64,000 nt of DNA from Pelotomaculum sp. PtaB.Bin104 (GCA_002067205.1 MVQL01000235.1:1-64000), one strand, 5' to 3'. Positions 1 through 10,774 are shown, counted from the stretch's first letter. Numbers and translations are program-made. The notes: generated by a model from the sequence alone, not told the origin.

Positions 1-246
1 AAAATTCTGTCGGATGCTATTTAGCCTAGATTTTTGATATTGACTTTTGAAATCAAGTTTTATGCAACACTACTGTGCATGGATTATCTTGCCTTACCAA
101 AGATATCGTACAACTGAGAAAACCCTCAAAGTTTACAATAAAAATTTAGCATTAGAACAAACTATGATACCCAAATAAATACCATCATAATTATTTGTCG
201 TTTCTTGTAATGATCGAACCATCGGCTAGTTTTGAAGTGCTTTTGA

Positions 247-1336
247 TTACAAATCCCCATGTGATTCAGTTGTCTTATCATATATACTTCGTAATGCAAT
301 AATCCAGTTTTGTACCGAATTAGCAAGCATTCTATGCTGCCAAACCTCCGTATGTGCGCGTTGCCCGAGTCTCAATCTAAGATCACGATCTGTAACAAAA
401 AGCCTCAGACAATACTCCCATTCCACTGATGTTGCGGCTAACAAGCCATTCTCCATATGCTTGATGGTATCGTTATATGCCGGCACAGCCGAGAAAATCC
501 CCGGTATTCCTTGCACCGCATAATCCAAGAACTTTATGTCAGATTTTGATCTTGTAAATTCTGAGTCGATTAACGGTGCAATACCAAAATCCCAGTGTAT
601 ATTCTGCTGCATCCAATTAGTGAACTTGTCGTACAAGACCATTTGAGGCGGAACTTGTTTTATTCTAATAGGAAGACCATGAAAAGCATTCTCAATTATA
701 TTATTGTCACCAATACCAACAATCTCAAATGTGATGAACTTTTTATATTGCGCGAGGACACGACGCAGAGGTCCTACTATAGATATTAAATCCTCTATAT
801 GTGTTAGTGTACCCATGTAGCCGAACACTAAATGATTGTTATTATTTAATTTGTGGATATTTCTTGATTGTTCAAATAGACGTTCATCTAGGGCATTAGG
901 CACAACTTCAATATTTTTATTAAGTAATTTTAGCCGTTCAGCAATATTTTTAGTAGAAACAACTACTCCATCGGCAAATCTAAACATCCAGCGAAGCCAC
1001 ATTTTTTAGTCCCGTAGTAGGCCAATTTATACTTCCAGGTTCAGAATTAAGACTAAGAAGATCATCATCAAGCTCAATAATGATCAATACATTATCCCTT
1101 CGTAACTGGCGCAATAAGGCGCTGTGTCGCTCCAAATCAAAGGAGTTATCCCAAAATCGCTCGATAATTATGACATCAACAGAATGGCATGCCATTTCTA
1201 AACCAGAGCTAAGGATTACATCTGACTTTAAATTAGTATGGGAAAGAGGACGTAATAAGCGAATTTCACCGCATCCATGTGGCAAGCCACCGGAAGAGCT
1301 CTCATATAGTACATGCACATTAAGCGTAATAATCAC
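247..1336 (-). pseudogene. Glycosyltransferase (GT4-like) split by a one-base frameshift
   Basis: Two overlapping frames (1336-980 and 1002-247) read as consecutive parts of one glycosyltransferase. The first carries the N-terminal segment ending in an acidic IIIELDDDLL stretch. The second carries the rest, with FADGVVVSTKNIAERL and VVPNALD typical of GT4 acceptor/donor lobes and a late EWEYCLRLFVTDRDLR helix. The frames meet at a run of six A (minus strand, about 1003-1008). One base fewer would fuse CTA-AAA directly to ATG-TGG. The start is taken at GTG 1336, 11 bases after AGGAG; an ATG closer to that site opens only six codons. It is probably involved in surface polysaccharide assembly. 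Either a real pseudogene or a homopolymer sequencing error. Confidence 0.6.
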
Positions 1337-1707
1337 TCATTCCAATGCTCCTAGTATTCGAGTAAAATATTTTATATAACCCCGCACACAATCAATACAA
1401 ATATAGAGTATTTTCTTAACAACACATTTCTTGCCGATTTACGACTAGCAAAGTTAAAGTTTTATTCGATTTGCCATCTGTTTTCTTGACAAGGAAACAT
1501 TAGTAATGTAAAAATTATATAGTAGTCACATAGATACCAAGTTTTTTGAGTATATCGATTTTACATAAAATGTTTGTTTATAGCATCCTCGATATTTTGC
1601 GATTAACATCTACCATGCGGCAATCTTTTCTAGTACCATATATTTTATTTCATGTTAGTCTTTTATGGTTAATTTTCTTATGCTCATAATTGACTCTCAA
1701 AGCTTTT
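1337..1707. other. AT-rich intergenic stretch
   Basis: No credible gene or RNA is visible. The stretch is AT-rich, separates two leftward glycosyltransferase genes, and holds no clear terminator. A plus-strand TTGACA near 1496 has only a weak -10 17 bases on (TAAAAA) and no gene behind it. Confidence 0.4.
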
Positions 1708-4700
1708 CTAATCTTTCTCTGAAGCGAAACACCCATCAGCTATATCATCATAAAATAGGTAAGACAGCATATGATATACCGATAAGAAGGGAGTGTACTT
1801 TAGAACTTCAAAAGCGTTAAGACGCATTCTGTATCTTAATTCATGATCTTCAATCAAGCGAGTCATCGCAAAAATAATGCTATCTTCATTCAGAGTATCA
1901 ACTAGCAACCCGGTCTTGCCATTATCGACGAATTCATTTAATCCACCATTTAGTGGCCCCACTACAACTGCACCACTGGCCATGGCTTCCATGGCTGTTA
2001 GTCCCATGGCCTGAAAAGACGAGCAGTCGACAAAAATATCTGATTGCATCAAGACAACCTTTACTTCTTCTACAGTCAATTCTCCAAGGCATTGATGGTT
2101 GAAATCATGCACCAGTTTCAGGTAATCAGGGGCATCACCTCTAACACCAAAGATTGTAATTTCTACATTATGCTTAAATTTCTTTTTAAGATTTCGTAAC
2201 ACACGCATCGTCATTTCTGGAGCACGTCGAGGCGTACTTGGTCTAACCATAGCTGTAATTCGCACGGGATAATAACTGCCATGATAGTTTGCCGAAGGAT
2301 GAAAGACATCGACATCCAAACTCGGCCCAATGATTTCAGGAGTCAAGCATAATTTTTCCTTCAAGAGAGAATGATTCCACTTAGTTTTGGTAAACAGGAG
2401 TATTTCAGGGATAGCTGTATAACTCGATAATGCGTGTTGATAATCCGAAGAACCTTCCTGGAAAAAATATGGCTCAAAATCCTGAATATAATAACCTAGA
2501 CGAGTTCGCTGTTTCAGCGAAAGCAATGGTTTCATCCAAAATACAGTATGATAAACTGTTGCAACGACAGCATCAAAATCCTGAGCATAATCTATTAACT
2601 CTTCTGACGTACGTAGATATAAAACTGGAACATTTAGCTTTGGATGTTGTTGTTCAAAAAGCTCACGATTCACTAGCAAGTTCGCAACCCAAGCATCGAC
2701 CCCGCACTCGCGCATGGTCAAGCATTCAAGCAACACGATATTCCCTCCTCCACCAACGGTTCCTACTGGTAACAGAAATAGAACCCTTTTACCCTCGAAA
2801 CGACTCAATATCTCGTCCCGAATTCGTCTCAGGAGTGGAATATACTCATCACAGCGCTTGCGGATATATTCCAGCGCTGGATGGAAGCGGGTCTTCGCAA
2901 GCTGCTCATCGATTCTTTCCTGTCCATGTTTAGAAACAAGCGTCTTTCCCGCTACACTAACAAGTTCTTTACGGAGATCATGGGAATAGCTTTTCGATTG
3001 TGCATGAAATACATAGCAATCATCAGCAACAGCTAGTTGCCAATTATTCTGCACTGCGCGTAGACAATAATCATTTTCCTCGCCATAACCACGAGCGAAT
3101 GCTACCTCATCAAACAAGCCAATATCATCAATGACTGCACGCTTGATCAATAAACAAAAACCATTGAGAAAGCCTACACGGGGGAAAATACATTGCGAGA
3201 TTCGAGCAACCTCATTAGAAAAATCATTAACACTCCAGCCATCCGGGAGAGGATTATCCGCCCAATCGCCTTTTTCATTAAAAACCTGCGGCACAGACTG
3301 CCACGAGGCGGTGTTGCTTAAGGGGCCAACTAAACCAATGCGATCATCGGACAAAGCACACCGTATCAAACGATCAATCCATTTTGGAGGAACAATCGTA
3401 TCGCTATTAAGCATCACCACCATTTCACCCCTCGAAGCTCTAAGACCAGTATTTGCTGCCTTCGTATAACCTTTGGCAGTTTTATTTCTGATCAATATAG
3501 CAGGCTGTCCTTTTATAAAATTTTCGAGGAATTTTTGAGTTTCATGCTCACTCCCGTCATCGATAATAATAATTCTATATGGGGGTAATGTGTTTGCCAC
3601 CAATGATTCAAGGCAGAGCTTAACGTCCTCTAGAGCGTTATGAATACAAACAATCACGTCGACACTTTGCAGATGTACAGGGAGTTCATTAGAATAATGA
3701 TAGTGTTTCACTGATGTGTTTTGAGGTAAAGTTGTGATCATACCGGGCTGCCACGTTTCCTTAATACGTAAGAAACGAAGCCGAAGCCTTACCCCCTCAA
3801 TCCCTTCTCTCCGAATTATCACTACAGCTTTTTTAACCGTAGCTCTAACTCCTCCCCCATGGCGAATTGTCAGGGGTAACGCTCGGGGAACAAGTAAAAC
3901 TCTTTTCATTTGCCGCCCTACCCACCGTATAGGAGCGGTTACTCTCCAACTGCGGGAAGAGTACAAAGCCCCTAGATGCCCGTCACGTTCCGCTACAGCC
4001 TGGTTGAGATTAGTGATCAGCGCATCATGCTCGGCTATAACCTGTCTGAGGCTGTCAATCTGTGTATCGCGCTCAGCTACAACCTGACTGTACTTGGCAA
4101 TCTTTGCGTCCCGCTCGACTACAACCTGATTGAGTCCGGTAATTTCCTGGAGACACACCAATAATTCCTCTTCAACAGGCATATCTCTTGCAGTCCATGG
4201 GTTTGCCATTTGATTTGGCTTGGGGCTGCTTCTTTTACAGAGAGACAGGTGACCAGGACTAACGGACTCCAGAGTTCCTCCAATAATACGATGACCAAGA
4301 ACATTGGAAATCGGTTGAACTTTTCTGATCACACATATTGAGTTGATGAATTCCACCGAATGAATATGACTGAGCAACGCCTCATCAAATTTTACGTCGT
4401 ATTTGTGGGTAAAGCTGCTCAAGAGCTCGTAGCGCGTTTTTTCAATGCCCCAATGTTCATGGTTTATGATATCAACCAAATGCTTAAAAAAGGAGATGGA
4501 TGCATAGGGTTGGAACAACCCTCCATCAAACTCCTGCCAGTAACTGCAGTGGAGGTCTTCTACCACATATAGACCACCATTATTGAGATGGGCAAAATAT
4601 CGTGCAAAAGAACGAATGATATCACTAGATTGGTGAGACCCGTCATCAATAATTAGGTCAAAACTGGGAGAGTGGCCACATATCTGCTGTTGAACTTCAT

Positions 4701-4983
4701 CCGTGTGTGCATCGCCCACAACAACGGCAATCTTTGAGTCCTTATACTGCAACCGCTCACAGTCCGGGTTTATGTCACATCCTACAATTTTTTCGGCATA
4801 AGGGAAATACTTGTTCCAGATTTCCAAAGAACCACCGTTTTGAATGCCAATTTCCAACAATCGAACTGGTCGATTTCGATATTCAAAAAACAGTCTTTCA
4901 TACTCAGATAAATAAAGCGACCATTTGTCTGAGACCTTGCCACGATGTTCAGTGTAAAGTTGCTCAAGCGTTTTGTTGCTCAT
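1708..4983 (-). CDS. Multidomain methyltransferase / coiled coil / GT2 / GT4 glycosyltransferase
   Basis: A 1,091-residue fusion probably acting at the cytoplasmic face on a surface glycan. Residues about 30-210 are a class I SAM methyltransferase (LLEIGIQNGGS glycine loop, IIDDGSHQ). Residues about 275-345 are a heptad-like coiled coil with repeated VVAERD units. About 435-700 is a GT2 domain (VDVIVCIHNALEDV, IIIDDGSE, LNSDT as the DXD-like motif, and a GLFDE region). About 760-1085 is a GT4 domain (DVDVFHPS, RPSTPRRAPEM, MGLTAMEAMASGAVVV). The start ATG follows GAAGGTGAT. Such fusions occur in polysaccharide clusters of Gram-positive and cyanobacterial genomes. The sugars used cannot be told from sequence. 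It lies upstream of a frameshifted glycosyltransferase and downstream of the exporter pair. Confidence 0.85.
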   Translation of the reverse strand: MSNKTLEQLYTEHRGKVSDKWSLYLSEYERLFFEYRNRPVRLLEIGIQNGGSLEIWNKYFPYAEKIVGCDINPDCERLQYKDSKIAVVVGDAHTDEVQQQICGHSPSFDLIIDDGSHQSSDIIRSFARYFAHLNNGGLYVVEDLHCSYWQEFDGGLFQPYASISFFKHLVDIINHEHWGIEKTRYELLSSFTHKYDVKFDEALLSHIHSVEFINSICVIRKVQPISNVLGHRIIGGTLESVSPGHLSLCKRSSPKPNQMANPWTARDMPVEEELLVCLQEITGLNQVVVERDAKIAKYSQVVAERDTQIDSLRQVIAEHDALITNLNQAVAERDGHLGALYSSRSWRVTAPIRWVGRQMKRVLLVPRALPLTIRHGGGVRATVKKAVVIIRREGIEGVRLRLRFLRIKETWQPGMITTLPQNTSVKHYHYSNELPVHLQSVDVIVCIHNALEDVKLCLESLVANTLPPYRIIIIDDGSEHETQKFLENFIKGQPAILIRNKTAKGYTKAANTGLRASRGEMVVMLNSDTIVPPKWIDRLIRCALSDDRIGLVGPLSNTASWQSVPQVFNEKGDWADNPLPDGWSVNDFSNEVARISQCIFPRVGFLNGFCLLIKRAVIDDIGLFDEVAFARGYGEENDYCLRAVQNNWQLAVADDCYVFHAQSKSYSHDLRKELVSVAGKTLVSKHGQERIDEQLAKTRFHPALEYIRKRCDEYIPLLRRIRDEILSRFEGKRVLFLLPVGTVGGGGNIVLLECLTMRECGVDAWVANLLVNRELFEQQHPKLNVPVLYLRTSEELIDYAQDFDAVVATVYHTVFWMKPLLSLKQRTRLGYYIQDFEPYFFQEGSSDYQHALSSYTAIPEILLFTKTKWNHSLLKEKLCLTPEIIGPSLDVDVFHPSANYHGSYYPVRITAMVRPSTPRRAPEMTMRVLRNLKKKFKHNVEITIFGVRGDAPDYLKLVHDFNHQCLGELTVEEVKVVLMQSDIFVDCSSFQAMGLTAMEAMASGAVVVGPLNGGLNEFVDNGKTGLLVDTLNEDSIIFAMTRLIEDHELRYRMRLNAFEVLKYTPFLSVYHMLSYLFYDDIADGCFASEKD

Positions 4984-5269
4984 TGCATATCACCTTCATC
5001 TTACACTTTCAAATTGACACCCATCATTGAGCATCATGAGCAAATAAAAAATTAACTCACTACGACACATTTTTTGAAGTACCAGTTAGTTCCACTTACC
5101 ACGGTCATACCAATTGCTATTCACACAAATTCTGATGTCATTATTGACAAGCAACAAGGTAACATGTACTATCGTCAATTAAATAATAGAACGGCTGCCA
5201 TTACCAGGTAGTTCACAATTAGTCTTTTTTTGAAATCTAACTACCATCAATTTTCTACTTCTATAAATT

Positions 5270-6028
5270 TCAATTATTTTCCCTGTTTCCCTCTACAAAA
5301 CAAGTATATGCCTGTGCTACTTCCCTAGACGGCCCGGACAAACGGATCTCTCCATGGTCAAGCCATACCGCCAAATGGCATAGATCTTCAATCTGCTTTG
5401 GTGCATGAGTTACTAATATAATAGTCTTACCCTGATTTTGCAAATCTCGAATGCGTGCGATGCACTTTTCCTGAAATGCCATGTCTCCTACTGCCAGTAC
5501 TTCGTCGATAAGCAAAATATCAGGATCAACGTGCACGGCTACGGCAAAGCCCAGTCTCATATACATCCCGGAAGAATAATTTCGAACGGGATTATCGATA
5601 AAATCACCCAGTTCGGCAAAAGTTATAATGTCGTTAAGTCTCTCTTTTATTTCTTTTCGCGTAAATCCTAAAATAGATGCGTTAAGAAAGATATTCTCCC
5701 TACCTGTGAAATCAGCATGAAAGCCGGCTCCAAGTTCTAAAAGAGTAGACATCCTGCCATCGACTCGAACCTCTCCCTCAGTAGGGTAAAGAATGCGGCT
5801 AATTATCTTTAGTAAAGTGCTTTTCCCTGAGCCATTCCTGCCAATAAGGCCAACGGTTTTACCCTTTTGAACGATCAGGTTGATTTTTTTTAAAGCCCAA
5901 AATATTTCTGAACGCTGCCTATTCCAAAAAATCATTTTCTCCTTCAAAGAATTTGCTCTGTCTTGATATATATTAAACCTTTTCCAAACATCTGAAATTT
6001 CAACAGCTGCCTTATCAAAATTATCCAA
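5270..6028 (-). CDS. Polysaccharide ABC exporter ATPase (Wzt/TagH type)
   Basis: ATP-binding subunit of an ABC-2 exporter for O-antigen-like polysaccharide or teichoic acid. It shows Walker A GRNGSGKST (about residue 62), the signature YSSGM (about 150), Walker B ILLIDE and the H-loop VTHA. The N terminus VEISDVWKRF and the LLELGAGFH stretch are typical of the Wzt/TagH group. At 252 residues it lacks the C-terminal carbohydrate-binding domain of long Wzt proteins, so substrate recognition is likely generic. TTG start 8 bases after GAGGAG. The permease gene ends 2 bases upstream, so the two are one operon. Confidence 0.9.
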   Translation of the reverse strand: MDNFDKAAVEISDVWKRFNIYQDRANSLKEKMIFWNRQRSEIFWALKKINLIVQKGKTVGLIGRNGSGKSTLLKIISRILYPTEGEVRVDGRMSTLLELGAGFHADFTGRENIFLNASILGFTRKEIKERLNDIITFAELGDFIDNPVRNYSSGMYMRLGFAVAVHVDPDILLIDEVLAVGDMAFQEKCIARIRDLQNQGKTIILVTHAPKQIEDLCHLAVWLDHGEIRLSGPSREVAQAYTCFVEGNRENN

Positions 6029-6030
6029 AG

Positions 6031-6807
6031 CTAAATCTCCTCTGCAACAGCCTTTTGAAAATGGTTAAAAGCAGCCAGGCTGATCAATAATAATATTACA
6101 AATGCAACTATCAAATAAGCTAATATATCCCATTGAGGCCACTCACCATAAAAAAAGACATCCCGATATGCTTCCATAATGGGAGTGATTGGGTTAATGT
6201 AAAAAAAGGATCTTACTTCTTGTGGAACGAATTCGATGGGATAAAAAATCGGCGACAAAAAAAACCAGGCTGTCATCAAGACTCCAACTATATGTTCGAG
6301 GTCACGAAAATATACATTGGCAATAGCAACAAGTAATGTTAATGAGATTACAAAAAGAGTTTCTGCTAATAATACTACCGGAAAAGCAAAAATAGCTAAA
6401 GTTAAATTAATTTTAAATATTAATAAGGCAGGTATTAATATAAGTAAGCTCAGTAAGTAATTAATTAAGTTAGCTATTACTACTGAAAGCGGTAATACCT
6501 CTCGTGGGAAATATATCTTCTTCACTAAGGCGCCGTTTTGCACAATACTAGAAGCACCCTGAATTACTGAATTAATTAAAAAATTCCACGGCAATAAGGC
6601 AACAAACAAAAACATAGGAAAATTATCGACTTGTACCCTCATCACATAAGAAAAAGCTATACTATAAACTATTAGCAAAAACAAAGGATTGAGAAAGGTC
6701 CATAAAAACCCCAACATTGAACCTTTATAACGGGCTCTCAACTCCTTTGCTACCATGTTTTTTAACATTTCTCTATATGTATAAATCTCTTTAATTTGAT
6801 GCCACAC
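6031..6807 (-). CDS. Polysaccharide ABC exporter permease (Wzm/TagG type)
   Basis: Membrane subunit partnering the adjacent ATPase. It has an N-terminal amphipathic segment ending in ELRARYKGSMLGFLW, the hallmark of the ABC-2 TagG/Wzm family, then about six hydrophobic segments (for example FPMFLFVALLPWNFL and the late YLIVAFVILLLISL). GTG 6807 is preferred because GGGGGG lies 6 bases upstream; a longer version from 6843 has no clear ribosome site. It should export an undecaprenyl-linked glycan made by the neighbouring glycosyltransferases. About 259 residues, normal for the family. Confidence 0.88.
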   Translation of the reverse strand: MWHQIKEIYTYREMLKNMVAKELRARYKGSMLGFLWTFLNPLFLLIVYSIAFSYVMRVQVDNFPMFLFVALLPWNFLINSVIQGASSIVQNGALVKKIYFPREVLPLSVVIANLINYLLSLLILIPALLIFKINLTLAIFAFPVVLLAETLFVISLTLLVAIANVYFRDLEHIVGVLMTAWFFLSPIFYPIEFVPQEVRSFFYINPITPIMEAYRDVFFYGEWPQWDILAYLIVAFVILLLISLAAFNHFQKAVAEEI

Positions 6808-7005
6808 CCTTATCCCCCCAACTTCGACCAAAAAATTCAGCAATTCTAATCACACATAAGCAGAAACTCCACGGTCAATGGGAACAACACATTGCTCATA
6901 ATCAAAGCCAGCATATTGGTTTCTAAATAAATTTTCAACTTTGACAATATCCTTAATTAAATACTGATGATGGCTAATATGGATTTTAACCTAATGATGT
7001 AGAAC

Positions 7006-8148
7006 TTAAAATTGATCCAGCATGTCCAGCAATTCGAAAACCCGGACATTCCAGGTGTTGTCCAATGCAAATTCCTGGCGCTTTGACCTTAGCTGAGCAC
7101 TGTCTTCCAGCAAGGCTTTTTCCGCGGCAACAGCAATTTTTTCCGGAGTATCGTAAAGGTAGAAAAAGCCCTCTCCCCACAGCCCGGTCAGCTTTTTCAA
7201 CTCGGGAGTGTCGGTGCCCACAACCGGTAAGCCGGAAACCAGGTATTCATTTAACTTAGCCGGCTGCATCGCCCCGGAATATTTGTCTGAGAAATAAGGT
7301 ATCAGCCCAGCGTCAGCCGCCAATAAAAAGCCGGAAAGCTCCCTGTATTTCCGGCGTGGCGGGAAAATGTAGATATTCTCCCGGGACGGAATTTTATAGC
7401 CCCCGATAACAGGCCCGACCAAAACGACTGAGCCGCCACGGTAATGCCCCGCCAGCGTTTCCAATGCCTTTGCCATTACTTTATTGTTTATGCCGCCGAT
7501 ATATATAAACCGTGGCCGGGGAAGTTTCTCCATCTCAAATACGTGATTTTGGTTTTTTAATAGATCTGTGTTAAAACCGTCCCTGAACAATACCGGGTTT
7601 TTAGTTTGAAGAAGATATTGCTCCCGGAGCGTTGATGAAGCGAACAGGGTAATATCAGAAAAGGCTGTCATTTCCTTCTCAAAGGGTTCCAAGGAGGGCT
7701 CGATGAATTTAGGATCACTGACCACATCATATACTGTTGCGCCCCATGAATGGCTTCTCATTATGTCTAACACAGCCGGAGTGGCCAGGCTTGTCCAGAA
7801 TATCACCTCTGCCGGGGTAATGCTGTTGTCGGCAAGAAATTTTCTAATCCGCAAAGAAATATAGAATTTATTATAACTGATTGCAAAATTGTTATATGGC
7901 ATTGGTATGGCCAGCGGTGAAAAAATATTAATACCTTCAGGAACATCTTCCCCGGTTTGTCCGGCAGCATTTCTAATGCGGTTAACAACCCTAGGAAGGT
8001 CACTAAAACCCGGGCAGCGCACCCCGGTATTTTCAATAAACAAAACCTGCAGGCCTCTTTCTGCCATGCCCGCCATCAAGTATTGGGTCCTTTGCTTGAG
8101 ATAATTCCAGTCAATGGCGGAGAAACAAATAATAGCTTTATACTTCAT
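7006..8148 (-). CDS. Glycosyltransferase, TuaH-like
   Basis: A 380-residue GT-B-fold glycosyltransferase. The N-terminal Rossmann half begins KAIICFSAIDWNYLKQR and includes YDVVSD, the motif seen in TuaH-like enzymes. The C-terminal donor lobe has IYIGGINNK, LVGP, ADAGLIPYF and KLNEYLVSGLPVVGT, matching the GT4 E-x7-E region. It probably adds one sugar in the polysaccharide made by this cluster. ATG start after AGGTGG. It lies between the exporter pair and the polymerase/ligase gene, on the same strand, with about 35 bases to the gene upstream. Donor and acceptor are unknown. Confidence 0.8.
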   Translation of the reverse strand: MKYKAIICFSAIDWNYLKQRTQYLMAGMAERGLQVLFIENTGVRCPGFSDLPRVVNRIRNAAGQTGEDVPEGINIFSPLAIPMPYNNFAISYNKFYISLRIRKFLADNSITPAEVIFWTSLATPAVLDIMRSHSWGATVYDVVSDPKFIEPSLEPFEKEMTAFSDITLFASSTLREQYLLQTKNPVLFRDGFNTDLLKNQNHVFEMEKLPRPRFIYIGGINNKVMAKALETLAGHYRGGSVVLVGPVIGGYKIPSRENIYIFPPRRKYRELSGFLLAADAGLIPYFSDKYSGAMQPAKLNEYLVSGLPVVGTDTPELKKLTGLWGEGFFYLYDTPEKIAVAAEKALLEDSAQLRSKRQEFALDNTWNVRVFELLDMLDQF

Positions 8149-8183
8149 TTGCCACCTGATTTTATTTATTAAGCTTCTTCAAA

Positions 8184-10592
8184 TCACTCGATAATTGGAA
8201 GGGTACTTAATGCCTCGTAACTCTGTGCCAACTGAGGCGCCAGTTTATTAGCCCGCTCCAGTAAGTCTTGGGCTTCCTGTGTTCTGCCTTGCTTATCATA
8301 TAACAGGGCTAGCCAAAACGCTGCCTCCCCTTGGTTCTTTTCATCCTCTAATGCCGCTTCTAAATTTACCTCGGATTCATTCCACCTTCCAAGGATATAT
8401 TGAGAGGCGCCCATGTATAATTTCACACCCGAAGTTGCTGACAGAAGCGGGGCATCTTTCCAAAGACGCTTTTCCTGATCGCTTAGCCCTTCTACCTGAT
8501 CTTGAATCTTCTTTTCTACCTGAGTTGCCTTGTCAAGGTACTGTTTTGCTGTCTCCGCATTTCCACTGCTCAACTCATTGTAGCCGATGATAAAGCAAGT
8601 CCGGGCTTGCATTTCATACCACTGGCTTTGATATGAAGCCAGAGCGATTGCTCTATCGGTATAATTAATGGCTTCTTCATAGTTCTTCTTTCCACTATAA
8701 TTTATGCTTGCCAGATCTGCATACCGTTGCGGGCTATACTTACTCAATTCTACCGCCCTCACCGCCCTGGACAAGGCTTCGTCAGTCTTTCCCTGCTGCA
8801 GGTAGATGCGGGCCAGGTTACTCTGGTAGTCTGCTTTTAAGGGGTTATATGCAGCTGCTTTTTCCAATAGTTCAACACCCTGGCTGATATCCTGTGTTTG
8901 TAAATTTTTCACACCCTGCACAGAGTAGTTGCCGGCTGCAATCAATGGTGATACTAAAAGTATAATGATGATTGAGATTATTGAGGCACTGATTATTCCC
9001 GTATAGTTAGGTGGGACATAGCTTTTACCTTTTTTCTCCTCGACTTTAATGGTTGAGTAAATGTGCATACCTCTAATCAAACCAAACATTGTCCACATCA
9101 CTAAGGCTAGGGCTGAAAGCGAGAGGTTAAAATCGATGGCCGCATGTAGTCCGATGGCCACAGCCGCTACGGTAATCGTCCAGATTAAAAAACGTCTGTT
9201 TACATTATCCTTGTCACCATGATAAAGCTTGTGCGCCGCATACAGAAAAACCCCCCAAATCCCCAAAATTACGATTATACCAAGACTTCCGGCCTCCACC
9301 ATAATTTGAAAGTAATGGCCGTGGACCTCATTAGAGTTGTATAGATAGCTCTGGTAAGCCCGGTAGGCTTCTTGCCATCCACCACCGCCCCAACCGGTAG
9401 TAGGCCTCTCCTTAAACATCTTCAGAGCATCCTGGAAGAAATACATCCGCTCGGTTGCATTGCGCAGTCGAATTTCTTCTGCCAGCATTTTTACCACTTC
9501 GCTGTTGCTGTTAATGTAAACTCCGACCCCAATACACCCAACTACCACTATAAGCAAAGCTGCCGCTAAAACAGCATTTTTATGTGCTGCAATCCACTGT
9601 AACAGGCCTTTTCTTTCACTGGCGCTATATAAGGTCTGTACAGCGAGTGCCAGGACCAGTCCGGTAAAGATCCACAGCCAGGCCAGGCCCATATGGCCGC
9701 CTGCCACACTGGATAAAAACATCCATATTGCCAGCAGAGCCGGTATGCTGATCAAGACAAAATAAAAACCAACCGGTATCCTGTGATTTTTCGGGGTGCC
9801 AATAATTAAAAGGATAGCTGTAATGGTGAAAACCAAAAAACCGCCGTTAGATCTCGTACCAAGAAACACTGCGAAAATAAAAAAGCTGCCTGCCGCATAA
9901 ATGAACTGTTTAAAATTATTTAAATTCAACCAAGTCGAGTTCTCTTTTACGTCTGGCCCCGCAAATGTGTCTCCATTTTTAGTTGAGCCGGATCTTCCCC
10001 ATAAGTATATTCCGATAAAAGTCGCCGCTGCCAGGTAGCTGGCCAGGGCATTGGGGTATTGGAAAGTCGAATATATCCTTTCATTCAGGAAGCCATCGTT
10101 AATATGAATAACTCCGGTTGCAGTGCCCAGTCCGGCCAGCGCAACTCCAACAGCGCTTATGTAAATGACATGCAATAAGGCAACAATATCCGCCGCATTC
10201 CTGACCAACCGTGAAACCAGCCAATAAATAATAAAATAGAGAGTGACTTTGACGACCTCATCGATCGCCAGGCCGTAATTGACTGCCTGAAAAGCTGATA
10301 TTACATAAACCACTGGTAAGGACAGTACAAAATAATCCAATGGGTGGGACAGAAAATTATTGTCTCGCTTCGTCCACTTCCAGAGACAGGCAAACCAGAA
10401 AACAACAACAACAAAAATTAAAGCCCGCTCCTGTTCGGGCTGAAAAAAAAGTCCCCTGAAGTATGGGGGCAGGAACAGTAAAATCGCTAACCCCCAGAAA
10501 GCTATCGCATGACTAAGCTCAAATTGGATATTTTCTTTTGTTTCCTTTACTATTACAGGTTTCTTTTTATCCCTTGCAATTGCTTTAGGCAA
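8184..10592 (-). CDS. O-antigen ligase-like membrane protein with C-terminal TPR repeats
   Basis: An 802-residue membrane protein. The N-terminal 530 residues hold about 12 hydrophobic segments with the Wzy/WaaL-type periplasmic loop GWGGGGWQEAYRAYQSYLY and downstream NEVHGHYFQ, whose conserved H matches the O-antigen ligase/polymerase family. Residues about 560-800 are tetratricopeptide repeats (NPLKADYQSNLARIYLQQG, SPQRYADLASINYSG). It probably polymerises or ligates surface glycan to a carrier, or glycosylates proteins, outside the membrane. TTG start after GGGAG. TPR fusions of this kind are common in Peptococcaceae and may bind the acceptor. First gene of the cluster's leftward transcription; tRNA-Val follows on the other strand. 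Confidence 0.85.
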   Translation of the reverse strand: MPKAIARDKKKPVIVKETKENIQFELSHAIAFWGLAILLFLPPYFRGLFFQPEQERALIFVVVVFWFACLWKWTKRDNNFLSHPLDYFVLSLPVVYVISAFQAVNYGLAIDEVVKVTLYFIIYWLVSRLVRNAADIVALLHVIYISAVGVALAGLGTATGVIHINDGFLNERIYSTFQYPNALASYLAAATFIGIYLWGRSGSTKNGDTFAGPDVKENSTWLNLNNFKQFIYAAGSFFIFAVFLGTRSNGGFLVFTITAILLIIGTPKNHRIPVGFYFVLISIPALLAIWMFLSSVAGGHMGLAWLWIFTGLVLALAVQTLYSASERKGLLQWIAAHKNAVLAAALLIVVVGCIGVGVYINSNSEVVKMLAEEIRLRNATERMYFFQDALKMFKERPTTGWGGGGWQEAYRAYQSYLYNSNEVHGHYFQIMVEAGSLGIIVILGIWGVFLYAAHKLYHGDKDNVNRRFLIWTITVAAVAIGLHAAIDFNLSLSALALVMWTMFGLIRGMHIYSTIKVEEKKGKSYVPPNYTGIISASIISIIIILLVSPLIAAGNYSVQGVKNLQTQDISQGVELLEKAAAYNPLKADYQSNLARIYLQQGKTDEALSRAVRAVELSKYSPQRYADLASINYSGKKNYEEAINYTDRAIALASYQSQWYEMQARTCFIIGYNELSSGNAETAKQYLDKATQVEKKIQDQVEGLSDQEKRLWKDAPLLSATSGVKLYMGASQYILGRWNESEVNLEAALEDEKNQGEAAFWLALLYDKQGRTQEAQDLLERANKLAPQLAQSYEALSTLPIIE

Positions 10593-10774
10593 TTTGTTAG
10601 CACTCCCAACTTAATTATCAACATTTATTAGTTATGGAACAAAATCATTATTTCTACACATTCTTACAAAAATCCTTCAAATATGATCTCGTTTTTATAG
10701 CTGTAATAAATACGTGTCTATCAAAAACATAAAACGGGTCACAAAAGCTGAATGCTTTGCTTGACCCTTGCCTC

